Numbered from the stretch's first letter, positions 43,566-52,341 are shown. The stretch: DNA of 64,000 bases from DATKHR01 sp036557365 (GCA_036557365.1 DATBHR010000092.1:1-64000); one strand, 5' to 3'. The notes: generated by a model not told the origin, from the sequence alone. Translations and numbers: made by a program.

Positions 43566-43615
43566 TTGCATACGGGCCAGGCCTCTGATATATACTGAAC
43601 CATATGGTTCAGTAT
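43566..43615 (+). promoter_or_regulatory. leaderless promoter with 24-bp palindrome over the ArsR start codon
   Basis: TTGCAT (43566-43571) and TATATA (43589-43594) form a sigma-70-like promoter with 17-bp spacing. A perfect 24-bp palindrome (43592-43615, half-site ATACTGAACCAT) is centred exactly on the junction before the ATG at 43604, so transcription would begin at or next to the start codon and no Shine-Dalgarno precedes it. The palindrome is the natural operator for autorepression by the ArsR-type protein it controls. Direct in sequence; binding is inferred. Confidence 0.75.
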
Positions 43616-43969
43616 CAAACTGACCGCCTCGACGCGTCGTTCGGCGCGCTCTGCGACGTCACTCGACGCGGCGTTCTGGAACACCTCGGCCGGTCAGAGG
43701 CTTCGATCACAGACCTTGCCGTGAAGTTCGACATGACCCTCACGGGCATGAAGAAGCACATCGGTGTCCTGGAGCAGGCGGGGTTCGTCACCACTGAAAA
43801 GATCGGACGCGTGCGGACGTGCAAGCTCGGCGCGCGCGGCCTGGAGGAAGAGGCCGCCTGGATCGAGCGATACCGGCAGCTCTGGGAAGCGCGCTTCGAC
43901 GCGTTGGACCAGGTTGTCGAGGACTTGAAACGGAAGGAGAAGGCTAATGGACGCAGGAAGAAAAAATGA
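43604..43969 (+). CDS. ArsR-family winged-helix regulator
   Basis: A 121-residue ArsR-type repressor without metal-binding cysteines. The helix-turn-helix is 'SITDLAVKFDMTLTGMKKHI', followed by 'VLEQAGFVTTEKIGRVRTCK' (wing) and a helical tail 'LEEEAAWIERYRQLWEARFD'. The basic C-terminal end (KRKEKANGRRKKK) overlaps the next gene. These regulators regularly pair with SRPBCC (AHSA1) proteins, as here, and repress their own operon. The start is fixed by the palindrome and by the leaderless promoter. Confidence 0.93.
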   Translation: MVQYQTDRLDASFGALCDVTRRGVLEHLGRSEASITDLAVKFDMTLTGMKKHIGVLEQAGFVTTEKIGRVRTCKLGARGLEEEAAWIERYRQLWEARFDALDQVVEDLKRKEKANGRRKKK

Positions 43970-44468
43970 GGCCACACCGATGAAGAACCACACGACCGTG
44001 GAACGGACGTCCGAGCGTGAGCTCGTCGTGACGCGAACCCTCAACGGTCCTCCGCGCATGGTGTTCGAGGCGTGGACCAAGCCGGAGTTGTTCAAGCAGT
44101 GGTGGGTGCCGAAGTCGCTGGGCATGGTCCTGCGTTCGTGCGAAATGGAGGTGCGCACCGGGGGCAGGTACCGTTTGGTATTCGGACACGATGCCTCAAA
44201 GGCCGACGAGTTCTTCGGCACGTATCTCGAAGTGACACCGTATTCGCGCCTCGTCTGGACCAATGACGAAGGTAGTGACGCAGGGCCCGTCACCACCGTG
44301 ACCTTCGAAGAGAAGAGTGGCAGGACGCTGCTGGTCGTGCACGAACTCTATCCCTCGAAGGAAGCGCTCGACGCTGCTGGCACCGGGGCCGCGGAGGCGA
44401 TGGACGAGACGTTCACCCAACTGGAGGAGCTTCTCGCCGATCTGGGTGCGAGGGTGGGACGGCCATAA
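43947..44468 (+). CDS. SRPBCC/AHSA1-domain protein
   Basis: A 173-residue START-like domain protein: 'ERELVVTRTLNGPPRMVFEA', 'WTKPELFKQWWVPKS', 'GTYLEVTPYSRLVWTND' and a C-terminal helix 'MDETFTQLEELLADLGA'. The ATG at 43947 overlaps the arsR-like gene by 23 bp; an internal ATG at 43981 would also give a complete domain. The fold binds hydrophobic ligands. In ArsR-SRPBCC pairs the ligand and physiological role are usually unknown. Confidence 0.92.
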   Translation: MDAGRKNEATPMKNHTTVERTSERELVVTRTLNGPPRMVFEAWTKPELFKQWWVPKSLGMVLRSCEMEVRTGGRYRLVFGHDASKADEFFGTYLEVTPYSRLVWTNDEGSDAGPVTTVTFEEKSGRTLLVVHELYPSKEALDAAGTGAAEAMDETFTQLEELLADLGARVGRP

Positions 44469-44525
44469 GCATCCCGCTCTTGCGCTCTTTCATGAGAAGG
44501 AAGGAGGATTGAGCGGCAATTCCGC

Positions 44526-45491
44526 GTGACTCAACGTCGCACCGCATTGTTCGCCTGTACGGGCGCTGTGCTCCTTGTCGTCGCCGGTCTCGTCCTGTAC
44601 TTTGCCCCGTACACGATCCCGGCGCTGACAGGTCCGTTTTCCTCGTACGAGATTGTCGATCCGGCGAAGCCCGATCTTGCCGCCGGTCACATGGTCGATG
44701 ACTATTGGGCCGTGCAGCCTATCGACGCCTCGACCGTCGCGATTGGCGAGCCGCGCTATTACCAGCAGAACTACGCGTACCTGATCATGGGCGAGCAACG
44801 CGCGCTGCTGTTCGACGCCGGCTCCGGCACCCGAGACAACATCACCGGCGTCGTTGCTGGTCTCACCCGCCTGCCGGTGACCGTGATCCCGTCGCATCTG
44901 CATTTCGATCACACCGGCGGTATCAGGCCCTTCCGATCCATCGCGATCATCGATCTGCCGGAGACGCGTGCCGACGTGTCGAACGGCCGGTTCACGATTG
45001 GACGCTTCGAGTTCCATGGCATGCGCGACGGACTCACGCCTCCGACGTTCACCGTGACTGAGTGGCTGAAGCCGGATTCCACGATCGATCTCGGCGGTCG
45101 CGTACTCACCGTGCTGTCGGTGCCCGGGCACACGCCGACCTCGGTCGCGCTGTTCGATCCGGCCGCGCGTCAGCTGTTTTCCGGCGACTACATTTATCCG
45201 ACGACGCTCTACGCATTCCTGCCGGGCTCGAGCCTCTCAGCCTACCGGGCCACGACCAGGCGATTGATCGGCATGTTGCCGGCCGACACCAGGATCTGGA
45301 CGGCGCACTGCTGCCGGGCAAATGAGAAGATCTCCGCGCCCTGGCTGACAACAAAAGATCTGAAGGACCTGGACACCGCGCTTGCGGCGATTGACGCGGG
45401 CGAGTCGCACAGCACGGGATTTTTCCCGCGCCGTTTCCCGGTCAACGAGCAGATGACGATCTTTACCGGCTTTCCGTGGAACAACCGGTGA
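44526..45491 (+). CDS. MBL-fold metallo-hydrolase, membrane-anchored
   Basis: A 321-residue protein with an N-terminal transmembrane/signal helix (residues 8-27, 'LFACTGAVLLVVAGLVLYF'). A metallo-beta-lactamase fold follows: 'IPSHLHFDHTGGIRPF' (HxHxDH), 'VLSVPGHTPTSVALFDPA' (His) and 'LFSGDYIYPTTLYAF' (Asp). A GTG start is used; a strong GGAGG lies about 20 nt upstream, farther than usual, so the true start could be a non-standard codon upstream. It may be a periplasmic or outer-face hydrolase; the substrate is unknown. It lies 57 nt downstream of the SRPBCC gene. Confidence 0.88.
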   Translation: MTQRRTALFACTGAVLLVVAGLVLYFAPYTIPALTGPFSSYEIVDPAKPDLAAGHMVDDYWAVQPIDASTVAIGEPRYYQQNYAYLIMGEQRALLFDAGSGTRDNITGVVAGLTRLPVTVIPSHLHFDHTGGIRPFRSIAIIDLPETRADVSNGRFTIGRFEFHGMRDGLTPPTFTVTEWLKPDSTIDLGGRVLTVLSVPGHTPTSVALFDPAARQLFSGDYIYPTTLYAFLPGSSLSAYRATTRRLIGMLPADTRIWTAHCCRANEKISAPWLTTKDLKDLDTALAAIDAGESHSTGFFPRRFPVNEQMTIFTGFPWNNR

Positions 45492-45513
45492 TCGCGCACA
45501 TGAACGGGGATGA

Positions 45514-46554
45514 TCAGTCCCAGTCGAGTCGCGCGATCCGGCCCTGCGATCCGGATACGTAGACCGCAGTGCCGCCCTGCGCGACGCCGATGGCGTCGAA
45601 GCCGTCGGTGCTGCCAGGGCCGCCCGCCGTCCACGTGCGTCCGTCGTCGCGCGACAGATCCACGCCGCTCGGGCCGACCGCGATGAGCGCGTTCGCGGGC
45701 CCCGTCCGCCAGGCGACCGCCGATCGAAATCCGCCGAGCCCCTTCACGAGCGTCCACGTGCTGCCCCCGTCGGCGGTGACCGCTGCGTTGTCGATCGCGT
45801 CCTGCTCCTTCTGGTAATTGCCGCCGACCACGATGCCGTGATCGCGATCGCGGAACGCGATGGAGAAGACGCCGGTCGCAGTCCCGGTTCTGAGGGGCGT
45901 CTGAATCACAGTCCACGTGCGGCCGCCGTCGAGGGAACGCAACACCCGAGACGCAGTCGTGCCGATCCAGATGCCGTCGCGTCCGACCATCGCGATGTTC
46001 GATCCGCTCGCGGCGAACGCGCCTTCTCCAGGTAACGCGGCAGGCAGCCGATCCGCGGGTATGCGCGACCAGCTGCGACCGTCCGACGTCATCAGAACCA
46101 CGAATGCGCCATCGACCGAATCGCTGAACGCGACCCCGTGCGTCGCGTCGGCGAACGTCATCGCGTCGAGAAACACTTTCGGGTCGCTGTTCGCGAATTG
46201 CAGATCCCAGTGCTCGCCGCCATCGACCGTTTTGTAGATGCGAGACGATTCGCCGCTGCCGATGCTGAGCACGAACGCGACCCGATCGCTGAAGGCGTCC
46301 ACGTCTCGAAAATCAGAGCTCTGCGTCGCTGGAATGGGACGCGGCTGCCACGTTCGTCCGCCATCGACGGTCCGCAGGATTGTGCCGCCGGCGCCGCTCG
46401 CCCAGGCAACCGACGACGAGACTGCGCTGACGCCGCGCAGCCGGGCCTTCACGCCGCTCGATTGCGGCGTGACGCGCACCGCCGCGAGCGCCGCAACCAG
46501 GAGCGCCGTACACGTCAGACCATTGGCCGTCCACCCGGCGCTTCGCCTTGTCAC
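45514..46554 (-). CDS. secreted BNR/Ycf48-like beta-propeller protein
   Basis: A 346-residue protein with a signal peptide (residues 1-32) and repeated BNR/Asp-box motifs typical of Ycf48/sialidase-like propellers: 'ILRTVDGGRTWQPRP', 'IYKTVDGGEHWDLQF', 'VLMTSDGRSWSRIP', 'VLRSLDGGRTWTVIQ', 'AVTADGGSTWTLVK' and 'LSRDDGRTWTAGG'. Six or seven repeats make a complete propeller. Members act as assembly factors or unknown exported proteins. It stands alone, divergent from the YdeI-like gene. Confidence 0.87.
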   Translation of the reverse strand: MTRRSAGWTANGLTCTALLVAALAAVRVTPQSSGVKARLRGVSAVSSSVAWASGAGGTILRTVDGGRTWQPRPIPATQSSDFRDVDAFSDRVAFVLSIGSGESSRIYKTVDGGEHWDLQFANSDPKVFLDAMTFADATHGVAFSDSVDGAFVVLMTSDGRSWSRIPADRLPAALPGEGAFAASGSNIAMVGRDGIWIGTTASRVLRSLDGGRTWTVIQTPLRTGTATGVFSIAFRDRDHGIVVGGNYQKEQDAIDNAAVTADGGSTWTLVKGLGGFRSAVAWRTGPANALIAVGPSGVDLSRDDGRTWTAGGPGSTDGFDAIGVAQGGTAVYVSGSQGRIARLDWD

Positions 46555-46640
46555 TGTGCCGATACGCGTCCGGACTGCATTTGAGTTTTCGACGATCGCT
46601 CATTATGCTGCGTCGCATCGCGCCAGGAAAGGGTGTCCCG

Positions 46641-47261
46641 ATGCCGCCCGTCAAGGTCAATCCCGCGAAGGTCAACACATTCGAAAACGCCATCGCCTTC
46701 TATAGGTGGCTCAGCGTGCACCACCATGCGGAAGACGAGGTCTGGATCAAAATCTTCAAAACGGGATCGGGTCTGAAGTCGATCACACCGAAAGAGGCGA
46801 TCGACGTCTGCCTCTGCTGGGGCTGGATCGACGCGGTGCGCAAGCGCTTTGACGACAAAAGTTATCTGCAGCGCTACACGCGCCGTCGCAAGCGCAGCAT
46901 CTGGAGCCAAATCAATGTCGACAACGTGACCCGGCTGATCGCGGAAGGCCGGATGACCGAGCATGGACTCAAGGAGGTGGAAGCCGCGAAGGCCGACGGA
47001 CGCTGGGATCGCGCCTACGGAAGCGGCAAAAACATGGCGATCCCCGACGATCTCCAGGCTGCCATCGACGCTGAGCCGAAGGCAAAGAGGACGTTGTCGA
47101 CGCTCAGCGCACAGAACCGATTTGCGCTCGCATTTCGCGTGCACAACATGAAGACCGCAGCCGGGCGGAAGAGGAAGATCGCGGCGTTCGTCGAAATGCT
47201 CAAGCTCGGTGAGACGATTCACCCCCAAACAAAGAGATCGTCGAGCGGCCGACGGCGCTGA
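46641..47261 (+). CDS. YdeI/OmpD-associated family protein
   Basis: A 206-residue YdeI-like protein: 'EDEVWIKIFKTGSGLKSITP', 'EAIDVCLCWGWIDAVRKRFD', 'YLQRYTRRRKRSIWSQINVD' and a C-terminal helical part 'FALAFRVHNMKTAAGRKRKI' with a basic tail. The ATG at 46641 has AGGAAAGGG upstream. The family is cytoplasmic with no agreed function; some members protect against cationic peptides or stress. Likely a single-gene unit. Confidence 0.88.
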   Translation: MPPVKVNPAKVNTFENAIAFYRWLSVHHHAEDEVWIKIFKTGSGLKSITPKEAIDVCLCWGWIDAVRKRFDDKSYLQRYTRRRKRSIWSQINVDNVTRLIAEGRMTEHGLKEVEAAKADGRWDRAYGSGKNMAIPDDLQAAIDAEPKAKRTLSTLSAQNRFALAFRVHNMKTAAGRKRKIAAFVEMLKLGETIHPQTKRSSSGRRR

Positions 47262-47314
47262 GGCCCGTGCGGTGGTTGACTGACAGCAACAGCGCTGTCT
47301 AGGATGCCCGCACC

Positions 47315-48058
47315 ATGCTCCTCGAGGTCTGCTGCGGTTCGGTCGACGATGCCCTTGAAGCCGAAGCCGGCGGCGCGAACCGAGTCGAGTTGTGCTCGAG
47401 TCTGTTCTTCGGCGGGCTCACGCCGTCTCACGGCACGATCGCCGAAGCCGTTCGCCGTCTCCGCATTCCGGCGATCGTCATGGTTCGCCCGCGCGGCGGC
47501 GGCTTCTGCTATACGGATGTCGAGTTCGCAACCATGGTGACCGATGCGCACGCGGCAGTCGAACAGAACGCTGCGGGAATTGTGTTCGGTGTCCTCACGC
47601 CGACCGGTGAAGTGGACGTGCCTCGCACACGAACGCTCCGGCAGATTGCGGGCTCGCGCGACGCGGTATTTCATCGCGCCTTCGACGTCACGCCCGATCC
47701 GTTTCGCGCGATCGATCAGCTCGTCGATCTGGGGATCACGCGCGTGCTCACCAGCGGTCAGCAGCCATCAGTCGCAGAGGGACTCGAGTTGATTTGCCGG
47801 CTGATCGAGTATGGCGGCGATCGCATCCAGGTGATGCCTGGCGGCGGAATACGGCCACACAACTTCACGGACGTGATCTCGAGGACGCAGTGTCGACAGA
47901 TCCATGTCGCTGCGTTCACGACACGCCAAGACGATTCCACACGGCATCGTCCCGCCGTCACCTTCGGCGGAGCGTTGTATCCGCCCGAGAACCAATACGA
48001 CCTGACCGATCGCGACGTGATCCGACGCTTTTCGACCGCGCGAACCAGTACCGAGTAG
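47315..48058 (+). CDS. cutC: CutC-family protein
   Basis: A 247-residue CutC TIM-barrel protein: 'LEVCCGSVDDALEAEAGGAN', 'RVELCSSLFFGGLTPSHGTI', 'IVMVRPRGGGFCYTDVEF', 'VFHRAFDVTPDPFRAIDQL', 'RVLTSGQQPSVAEGLELI' and 'VMPGGGIRPHNF'. All signature blocks are present. The family was named for copper homeostasis in E. coli, but direct copper handling is doubtful, and a sugar or phosphoglycerol-related role has also been proposed. It is 53 nt after the YdeI-like gene. Confidence 0.93.
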   Translation: MLLEVCCGSVDDALEAEAGGANRVELCSSLFFGGLTPSHGTIAEAVRRLRIPAIVMVRPRGGGFCYTDVEFATMVTDAHAAVEQNAAGIVFGVLTPTGEVDVPRTRTLRQIAGSRDAVFHRAFDVTPDPFRAIDQLVDLGITRVLTSGQQPSVAEGLELICRLIEYGGDRIQVMPGGGIRPHNFTDVISRTQCRQIHVAAFTTRQDDSTRHRPAVTFGGALYPPENQYDLTDRDVIRRFSTARTSTE

Positions 48059-48143
48059 CGTCGCAGCTATAATCCGCTGCAATGTCACTCGCTCCGGGGC
48101 AGTCGCTTGGGCCGTCGATCAAAGTCCTTCCTCCATCGGTCGT

Positions 48144-48611
48144 CTACGTCGTCGATGGGTTGAAGTAAGGTTCCTCCGCCTCGAGATCGGAGTACTTCGC
48201 GAGATAGTAAGACAACGCACGCGGGCTGATGCCCATGCTCGTCGCGGCCCGTGCCTTTTGTCGACAAGAACGCAGCGCCTGCTGAATCGTTTCGCGCTCG
48301 GCCCACTGCACGTTGTCGCGAATCCGAAGGAACGGCACGCGGCACTCCGCCGACGCCGCGACCGGTTCGATGGCGACGGCGCTCCGCGTGATGGCGCGGC
48401 CAGCCGACAGGACTACCGCGCGTTCGATGGTGTTCTCGAGCTCGCGCACGTTGCCCGGCCAGTGGTATTCACGGAGGCCCTGAATCGCGTCGGGCTCGAT
48501 CGTCGGCGCCGCCCATCCGTTGCGCGCCGCATGTTTTTCGGCGAAATGCGTGGCGAGAGCCGCGACGTCGTCCAGGCGCCGTCGCAGCGGCGGCATGGTG
48601 ATCGGAACCAC
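48144..48611 (-). pseudogene. sigma-54-dependent (NtrC-family) activator, 3' fragment
   Basis: The C-terminal about 155 residues of a sigma-54 activator: 'VVPITMPPLRRRLDDVAALA' (end of the AAA+ domain), 'YHWPGNVRELENTIERAVVL' (C-domain) and a Fis-type helix-turn-helix 'IQQALRSCRQKARAATSMGI' then 'SPRALSYYLAKY'. The receiver domain and most of the AAA+ core, including Walker A and the GAFTGA loop, are missing. The frame runs into unrelated sequence at about 48611, where a 12-bp perfect palindrome (48608-48619) marks the break. No start or ribosome site supports expression. Confidence 0.85.
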
Positions 48612-48620
48612 CCGGGTGGA

Positions 48621-48668
48621 GTCGACGTCCGCGTCATCGCGGCGACCAATCGCGACTTGCGTCGACTG
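48621..48668 (+). pseudogene. inverted 16-codon scrap of a sigma-54 AAA+ domain
   Basis: Sixteen codons on the plus strand read 'VDVRVIAATNRDLRRL', the sensor I/strand block that in an intact NtrC protein lies shortly before the 'VVPITMPPL' block. Here it is on the opposite strand from that block. It is bounded by two GTCGAC sites (48621-48626 and 48661-48666) and then runs directly into NB-ARC coding sequence. It shows that the break is an inversion plus deletion rather than a simple deletion. Confidence 0.75.
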
Positions 48669-48669
48669 G

Positions 48670-50157
48670 GCGATCTGCCGGCGTCTGGATGCGCTGCCTC
48701 TCGCGATCGAACTGGCCGCCCCCTGGCTCAAGGTGCTGTCAGCCGAGCATTTGCTGCAACGCCTCGAGCACGATGTCCTGTCGCCGACGATTGGCCGTCG
48801 CGACCTGCCGGCGCGGCAGCAGACGATGAATGCGACCGTTGCATGGAGCTATCAGCTGCTCGAGGCTGACGAGCAGCGCGCATTCCGGCGCCTCGGTGTG
48901 CTGCCAGGGCTGTTCCCGATCGAGGCGGCTGCCGCGGTCCAGACCGAGGACGGGACGACGCCGGCTGCGCTGGAGCACGCGCAGCGAACGGTCGCCGGCC
49001 TGGTCGAACGAAGCCTGTTGCAGTGCGTCGGAGGCTCGTGTGCGACACGCCCGTTGTATCGCATGCTGGAAACCGTGCGGGCGTACGCCGGGGGCGAATT
49101 GACCGATTCCGGCGAGCGTGATGTCGCCATGGAAGGACTGGCGCGATTCTGCGTGACCGCCGCGGCAGCCGCGGGACAGCAGATGATGGCCCGCGAGCAA
49201 GGCGCGTGGCTCGATCGCGTTCGCGACGATCTCGAGAGCGTTCGAAGCGCGCTCAGCTGGCTGATCGAGCACGACCGGCACACCGAGGCGTGCGAGATCG
49301 TGTGGCAGTTGATGTTCTTCTGGCTGATTCGCGGTCACACCGTCGAGGGCCTTCGTTGGTACGAGCAGGTCACCGCCGCCACGGCGCTTCCGCCATCGTC
49401 GAGGGCGGCAGCACTGGCCGGGACCAGCGTGATGTGGTACGCGCAGGGGGAGCTGGTTCGCGCCCGCGATGCCTGCGAGCAGAGTCTTATGCTGGCCGCC
49501 GGATCGACGACGATGGCGGTCGCCATCGCGGAGGTGATGCTCGGGCACGTCGAGCTCTCATCCGGCAATCTCGGCCCTGCGGTGGCGCGGTTCACCATCG
49601 CGCTCGCGCGATTCGACGATCTGGGGTTCGCCTGGGGAACCAGCAACGCGCTGGCCGGATTGGCGCGGGCGGCGCTGGCGGCCGACGACCTCACTGAAAC
49701 CGATCGTCTGCTCGGCGAAGCTTCGGCGGCGCTTTCCGAGGCGGTCGGTGCGTGGTCCTCTTTGCTCGTGCTGTACGTCCGCGCCCTCCTCGCGGTGCGC
49801 CGGAACCATGCGGAGGAGGCGATCGCGCACGCTCGGGACAGCATCGCGTGCGTCCACTCACTGAACGATCGCTTCGCGCTCCTCTACGCGCTGACCCCGC
49901 TCGCCGCGGCGGCCGAGTTGACCGGCGACGACGCGTGGGTGGCGAGAATCGTCGGCATCCGGGACGCGGTCACCGAACGCACCGGCGCACGGGCCGTCGA
50001 CGAGTCCGTGCGGGATCTGTGGGAACGGATCGAACGCGACGCGCACGCCCGCCTTGGACAACGGCGTTGGGCGCGTGAACACGAAATCGGACGCGGTGCA
50101 TCGATGGAGTCGCTGCTCAAGGAAGTGGACGAGCGCATTCACCTGGCTTCTCGCTGA
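48670..50157 (+). pseudogene. NB-ARC/TPR transcriptional-regulator-type ATPase, 5'-truncated
   Basis: About 495 residues starting inside an NB-ARC-type ATPase at 'AICRRLDALPLAIELAAPWL'. It then shows 'NATVAWSYQLLEADEQRAFR' (winged-helix region) and a long TPR-rich helical C-terminal domain. AfsR/LuxR-type regulators of this kind normally begin with a DNA-binding domain and a P-loop, both absent here. The reading frame opens upstream by chance into the sigma-54 scrap. There is no ribosome site at any usable start, so it is probably a dead gene, although a shortened product cannot be excluded. The stop at 50157 is intact. Confidence 0.8.
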
Positions 50158-50275
50158 AGAGGCCGTGAGCTCGCCGTCACGTCGATCCAACCGCGACTTC
50201 GGCACCCTGTTGCGTCACTGGAGAAATGTTCGACGCGTCAGCTGGCGTTCGGCAAGTCGTGCCCCGTGAGCGGGC

Positions 50276-51691
50276 TCACGACGCGGGCAGGTTCATCGTT
50301 GCAGCTAGAGCAGGCCACCTCGCGCTTCCGCACAGAAGCGGACGAAGGACGTGAACAACCTGAGGGTAGCGCTGCTCGATGACCCGAACAGCCCAGTCGC
50401 ACGCCGTTTGGATCTCGCCACGCGTGGCATGAAAGACCGCGAAACCGATCGACGTTCCGTGCGCTTCGCCGCGCCGCAGCTGATCGAGCAGACTGTCAGC
50501 CCGACGGCGGTCGCCGGCACGCAGAACCAGCGCCGCCAGTTGTCCCAAGACGATGGGATTCTCGGGTATGAGCTCGTGCGCGCGCTGTGTGAGCTCGAGC
50601 GCTTCGCCGAACCTCTCGCGCTGTGCGCAGATTGCCCCAAGCGTGTAATGTGCACGGGCGAAGCTCTCGTCGAGTTCCAGCACCCTGCGCAATTCGCGCT
50701 CGGCGTCATCGAGTCGGTTCGCGTGCCACAAGCCGACGGCCAGAAGGCGCCGGTACAGCAGGTTGAAAGGGTCGGGCTCGAGGCCGCGCTGCATTGCTTC
50801 AACGGCCTCGAGGTACGCCTGATACGCAGCGATGTTCGCGGTACCGCGTCGTGACATCGACGGCGCCGACAACTTGACTTCAAGCGCGCCGGCGATGGCA
50901 GTTGCTGCCGACTCCTGGATGTCGAAGACATCTGTCACGTCGCCGGTGTATTGATCCGACCAGATGTGACTGCCATCCTGCGCGTTGATCAGCTGCGCCG
51001 TTACGCGAAGTCGACTGCCGGCGGTGCGGACGCTGCCTTCCAGGACGTGGCCGACCCCGAGCAGCGCCGCGATGCGCCTGACGTCCTGCTGTGTGTGTTT
51101 GAACGCGAACGCGGACGTCCGCGCAATCACCTTCAGGCCTGGAATCCGTGTGAGCGCGTTGCTGATCTCCTCAGCGATGCCGTCGGCAAACCACTCCTGA
51201 TCACGTGCGGCACTCATGTCCAGGAACGGCAGGACGGCGATTGATGGCTGCGACAACGCGCTGTCGACCGCGGCATCCGCCGGCGGCCGCGACATGCTCG
51301 CCCGAACCGGCGCTATGAACCTGTACCCCCTGCGGTGCCGCGTCTCGATGAAGCGTGGCTTCCGCCTGTCGTCCCCGAGCGCCTGGCGAAGTTGAAGAAT
51401 GGCCTGCGTCAGAGAATGCGGCGTGACGTGGACGTCGCGCCAGATCGCATCGAGCAACGCCTCCCGCGGGATGACCTCAACGGCATGCCGTACGAGATGG
51501 ACCAGGACATCGTAGGCGCGAGGTTCCAGTGACACGCGTATGCCCCCGCGATGGATGCAGCCCGAGAGCAGATCGATCGTCAGGTTCCCAAACTTGAAGA
51601 ACGATGCATGCGCCGGCACCGGCGGGACCGGAGCTTCCGAGGAGACTTGAGAACTTCTTGATCTCTCCCTGAGGACTTGCCGCCGCTCCAT
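50276..51691 (-). CDS. winged-helix/TPR regulator (CadC/TolB-N type), probable internal deletion
   Basis: A 471-residue protein. N-terminal OmpR/CadC-like winged helix: 'VSLEPRAYDVLVHLVRHAVE', 'HVTPHSLTQAILQLRQALGD' and 'FIETRHRRGYRFIAPV'. An adenylate-cyclase-associated TolB-N-like domain follows: 'PSIAVLPFLDMSAARDQEWF', 'VIARTSAFAFKHTQQDVRRI' and 'VLEGSVRTAGSRLRVTAQLI'. TPRs lie at the C-terminus. Relatives carry several more TPR units between 'AYQAYLEA' and 'VEAMQRGLEPDPF'; here these are joined directly at about 50805, which suggests an in-frame loss of roughly 120-150 residues. The DNA-binding part is intact. It is divergent from a small secreted protein gene. Confidence 0.83.
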   Translation of the reverse strand: MERRQVLRERSRSSQVSSEAPVPPVPAHASFFKFGNLTIDLLSGCIHRGGIRVSLEPRAYDVLVHLVRHAVEVIPREALLDAIWRDVHVTPHSLTQAILQLRQALGDDRRKPRFIETRHRRGYRFIAPVRASMSRPPADAAVDSALSQPSIAVLPFLDMSAARDQEWFADGIAEEISNALTRIPGLKVIARTSAFAFKHTQQDVRRIAALLGVGHVLEGSVRTAGSRLRVTAQLINAQDGSHIWSDQYTGDVTDVFDIQESAATAIAGALEVKLSAPSMSRRGTANIAAYQAYLEAVEAMQRGLEPDPFNLLYRRLLAVGLWHANRLDDAERELRRVLELDESFARAHYTLGAICAQRERFGEALELTQRAHELIPENPIVLGQLAALVLRAGDRRRADSLLDQLRRGEAHGTSIGFAVFHATRGEIQTACDWAVRVIEQRYPQVVHVLRPLLCGSARWPALAATMNLPAS

Positions 51692-51753
51692 GGGCTACAA
51701 AGTCTCGCATGTCGGATCTGGTCCGGTCCAGCAATTGTCCACAAGGAGCGAAT

Positions 51754-52341
51754 ATGAGCAGAGTCCCAAAGATTGTGGTCACCGCCGTCATCGGAGTCGC
51801 CGCGCTCGCGGCGGGATTCGCGTCGTCGGCGGAGGCCAGCTGCGTCATTCCAGATGCGAACGGGGGAGCTGTCTGGCAGGTGAAGCCGTCGAAGGGATCG
51901 CAGAGTGCGGCGCGTCCCGGGCTGGTGTCGTTCGACGTCGACGCGACAATCGTGGGGTTCTGGCACGTCGATTTTGTCGCCGAAGGGAACACCAACGGCA
52001 TCACCGACGGGACGCCAATCGATTCGGCGTACGTTCAGTGGCACGTCGACGGCACGGAAATCATGAACTCGTCACGTGACCCGCGGACCAGCAGCTTCTG
52101 CCTGGGTGTGTGGAAGAGAAGCGGACTGTTCACCTACACGCTGAAGCATGTGGCGATGAGTTGGGATGGTGCAGGGAAACCCGTCGGTCCCGCGACGATT
52201 TCAGAGACTGTCACCCTCTCTCACGACGGCAACAGCTATACCGGCCACTTCACGATCACTCAGTACGCGACCGACGGGACCACCATCCTGCCGCCGACAC
52301 CTATCGTCGGCAAGCTCTTGGGAAAGCGCATCAAGCCGTGA
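51754..52341 (+). CDS. secreted hypothetical protein
   Basis: A 195-residue protein with a signal peptide (residues 1-28, 'VVTAVIGVAALAAGFASSAE'). The mature domain is beta-rich: 'FDVDATIVGFWHVDFVAEGN', 'DSAYVQWHVDGTEIMNSSRD', 'FTYTLKHVAMSWDGAG' and 'TLSHDGNSYTGHFTITQY'. The ATG at 51754 has AAGGAG 6 nt upstream. Similar exported proteins of unknown role occur in Acidobacteria and Proteobacteria and look like a lipocalin/beta-barrel type domain. It is divergent from the winged-helix/TPR regulator, which may control it. Confidence 0.8.
   Translation: MSRVPKIVVTAVIGVAALAAGFASSAEASCVIPDANGGAVWQVKPSKGSQSAARPGLVSFDVDATIVGFWHVDFVAEGNTNGITDGTPIDSAYVQWHVDGTEIMNSSRDPRTSSFCLGVWKRSGLFTYTLKHVAMSWDGAGKPVGPATISETVTLSHDGNSYTGHFTITQYATDGTTILPPTPIVGKLLGKRIKP

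Noticed and set aside
48258..48869. 203-residue plus-strand frame over the sigma-54 fragment
   Set aside because: Only the short 'VDVRVIAATNRDL' piece is meaningful; the rest is antisense of the activator's 3' part and out-of-frame NB-ARC sequence.
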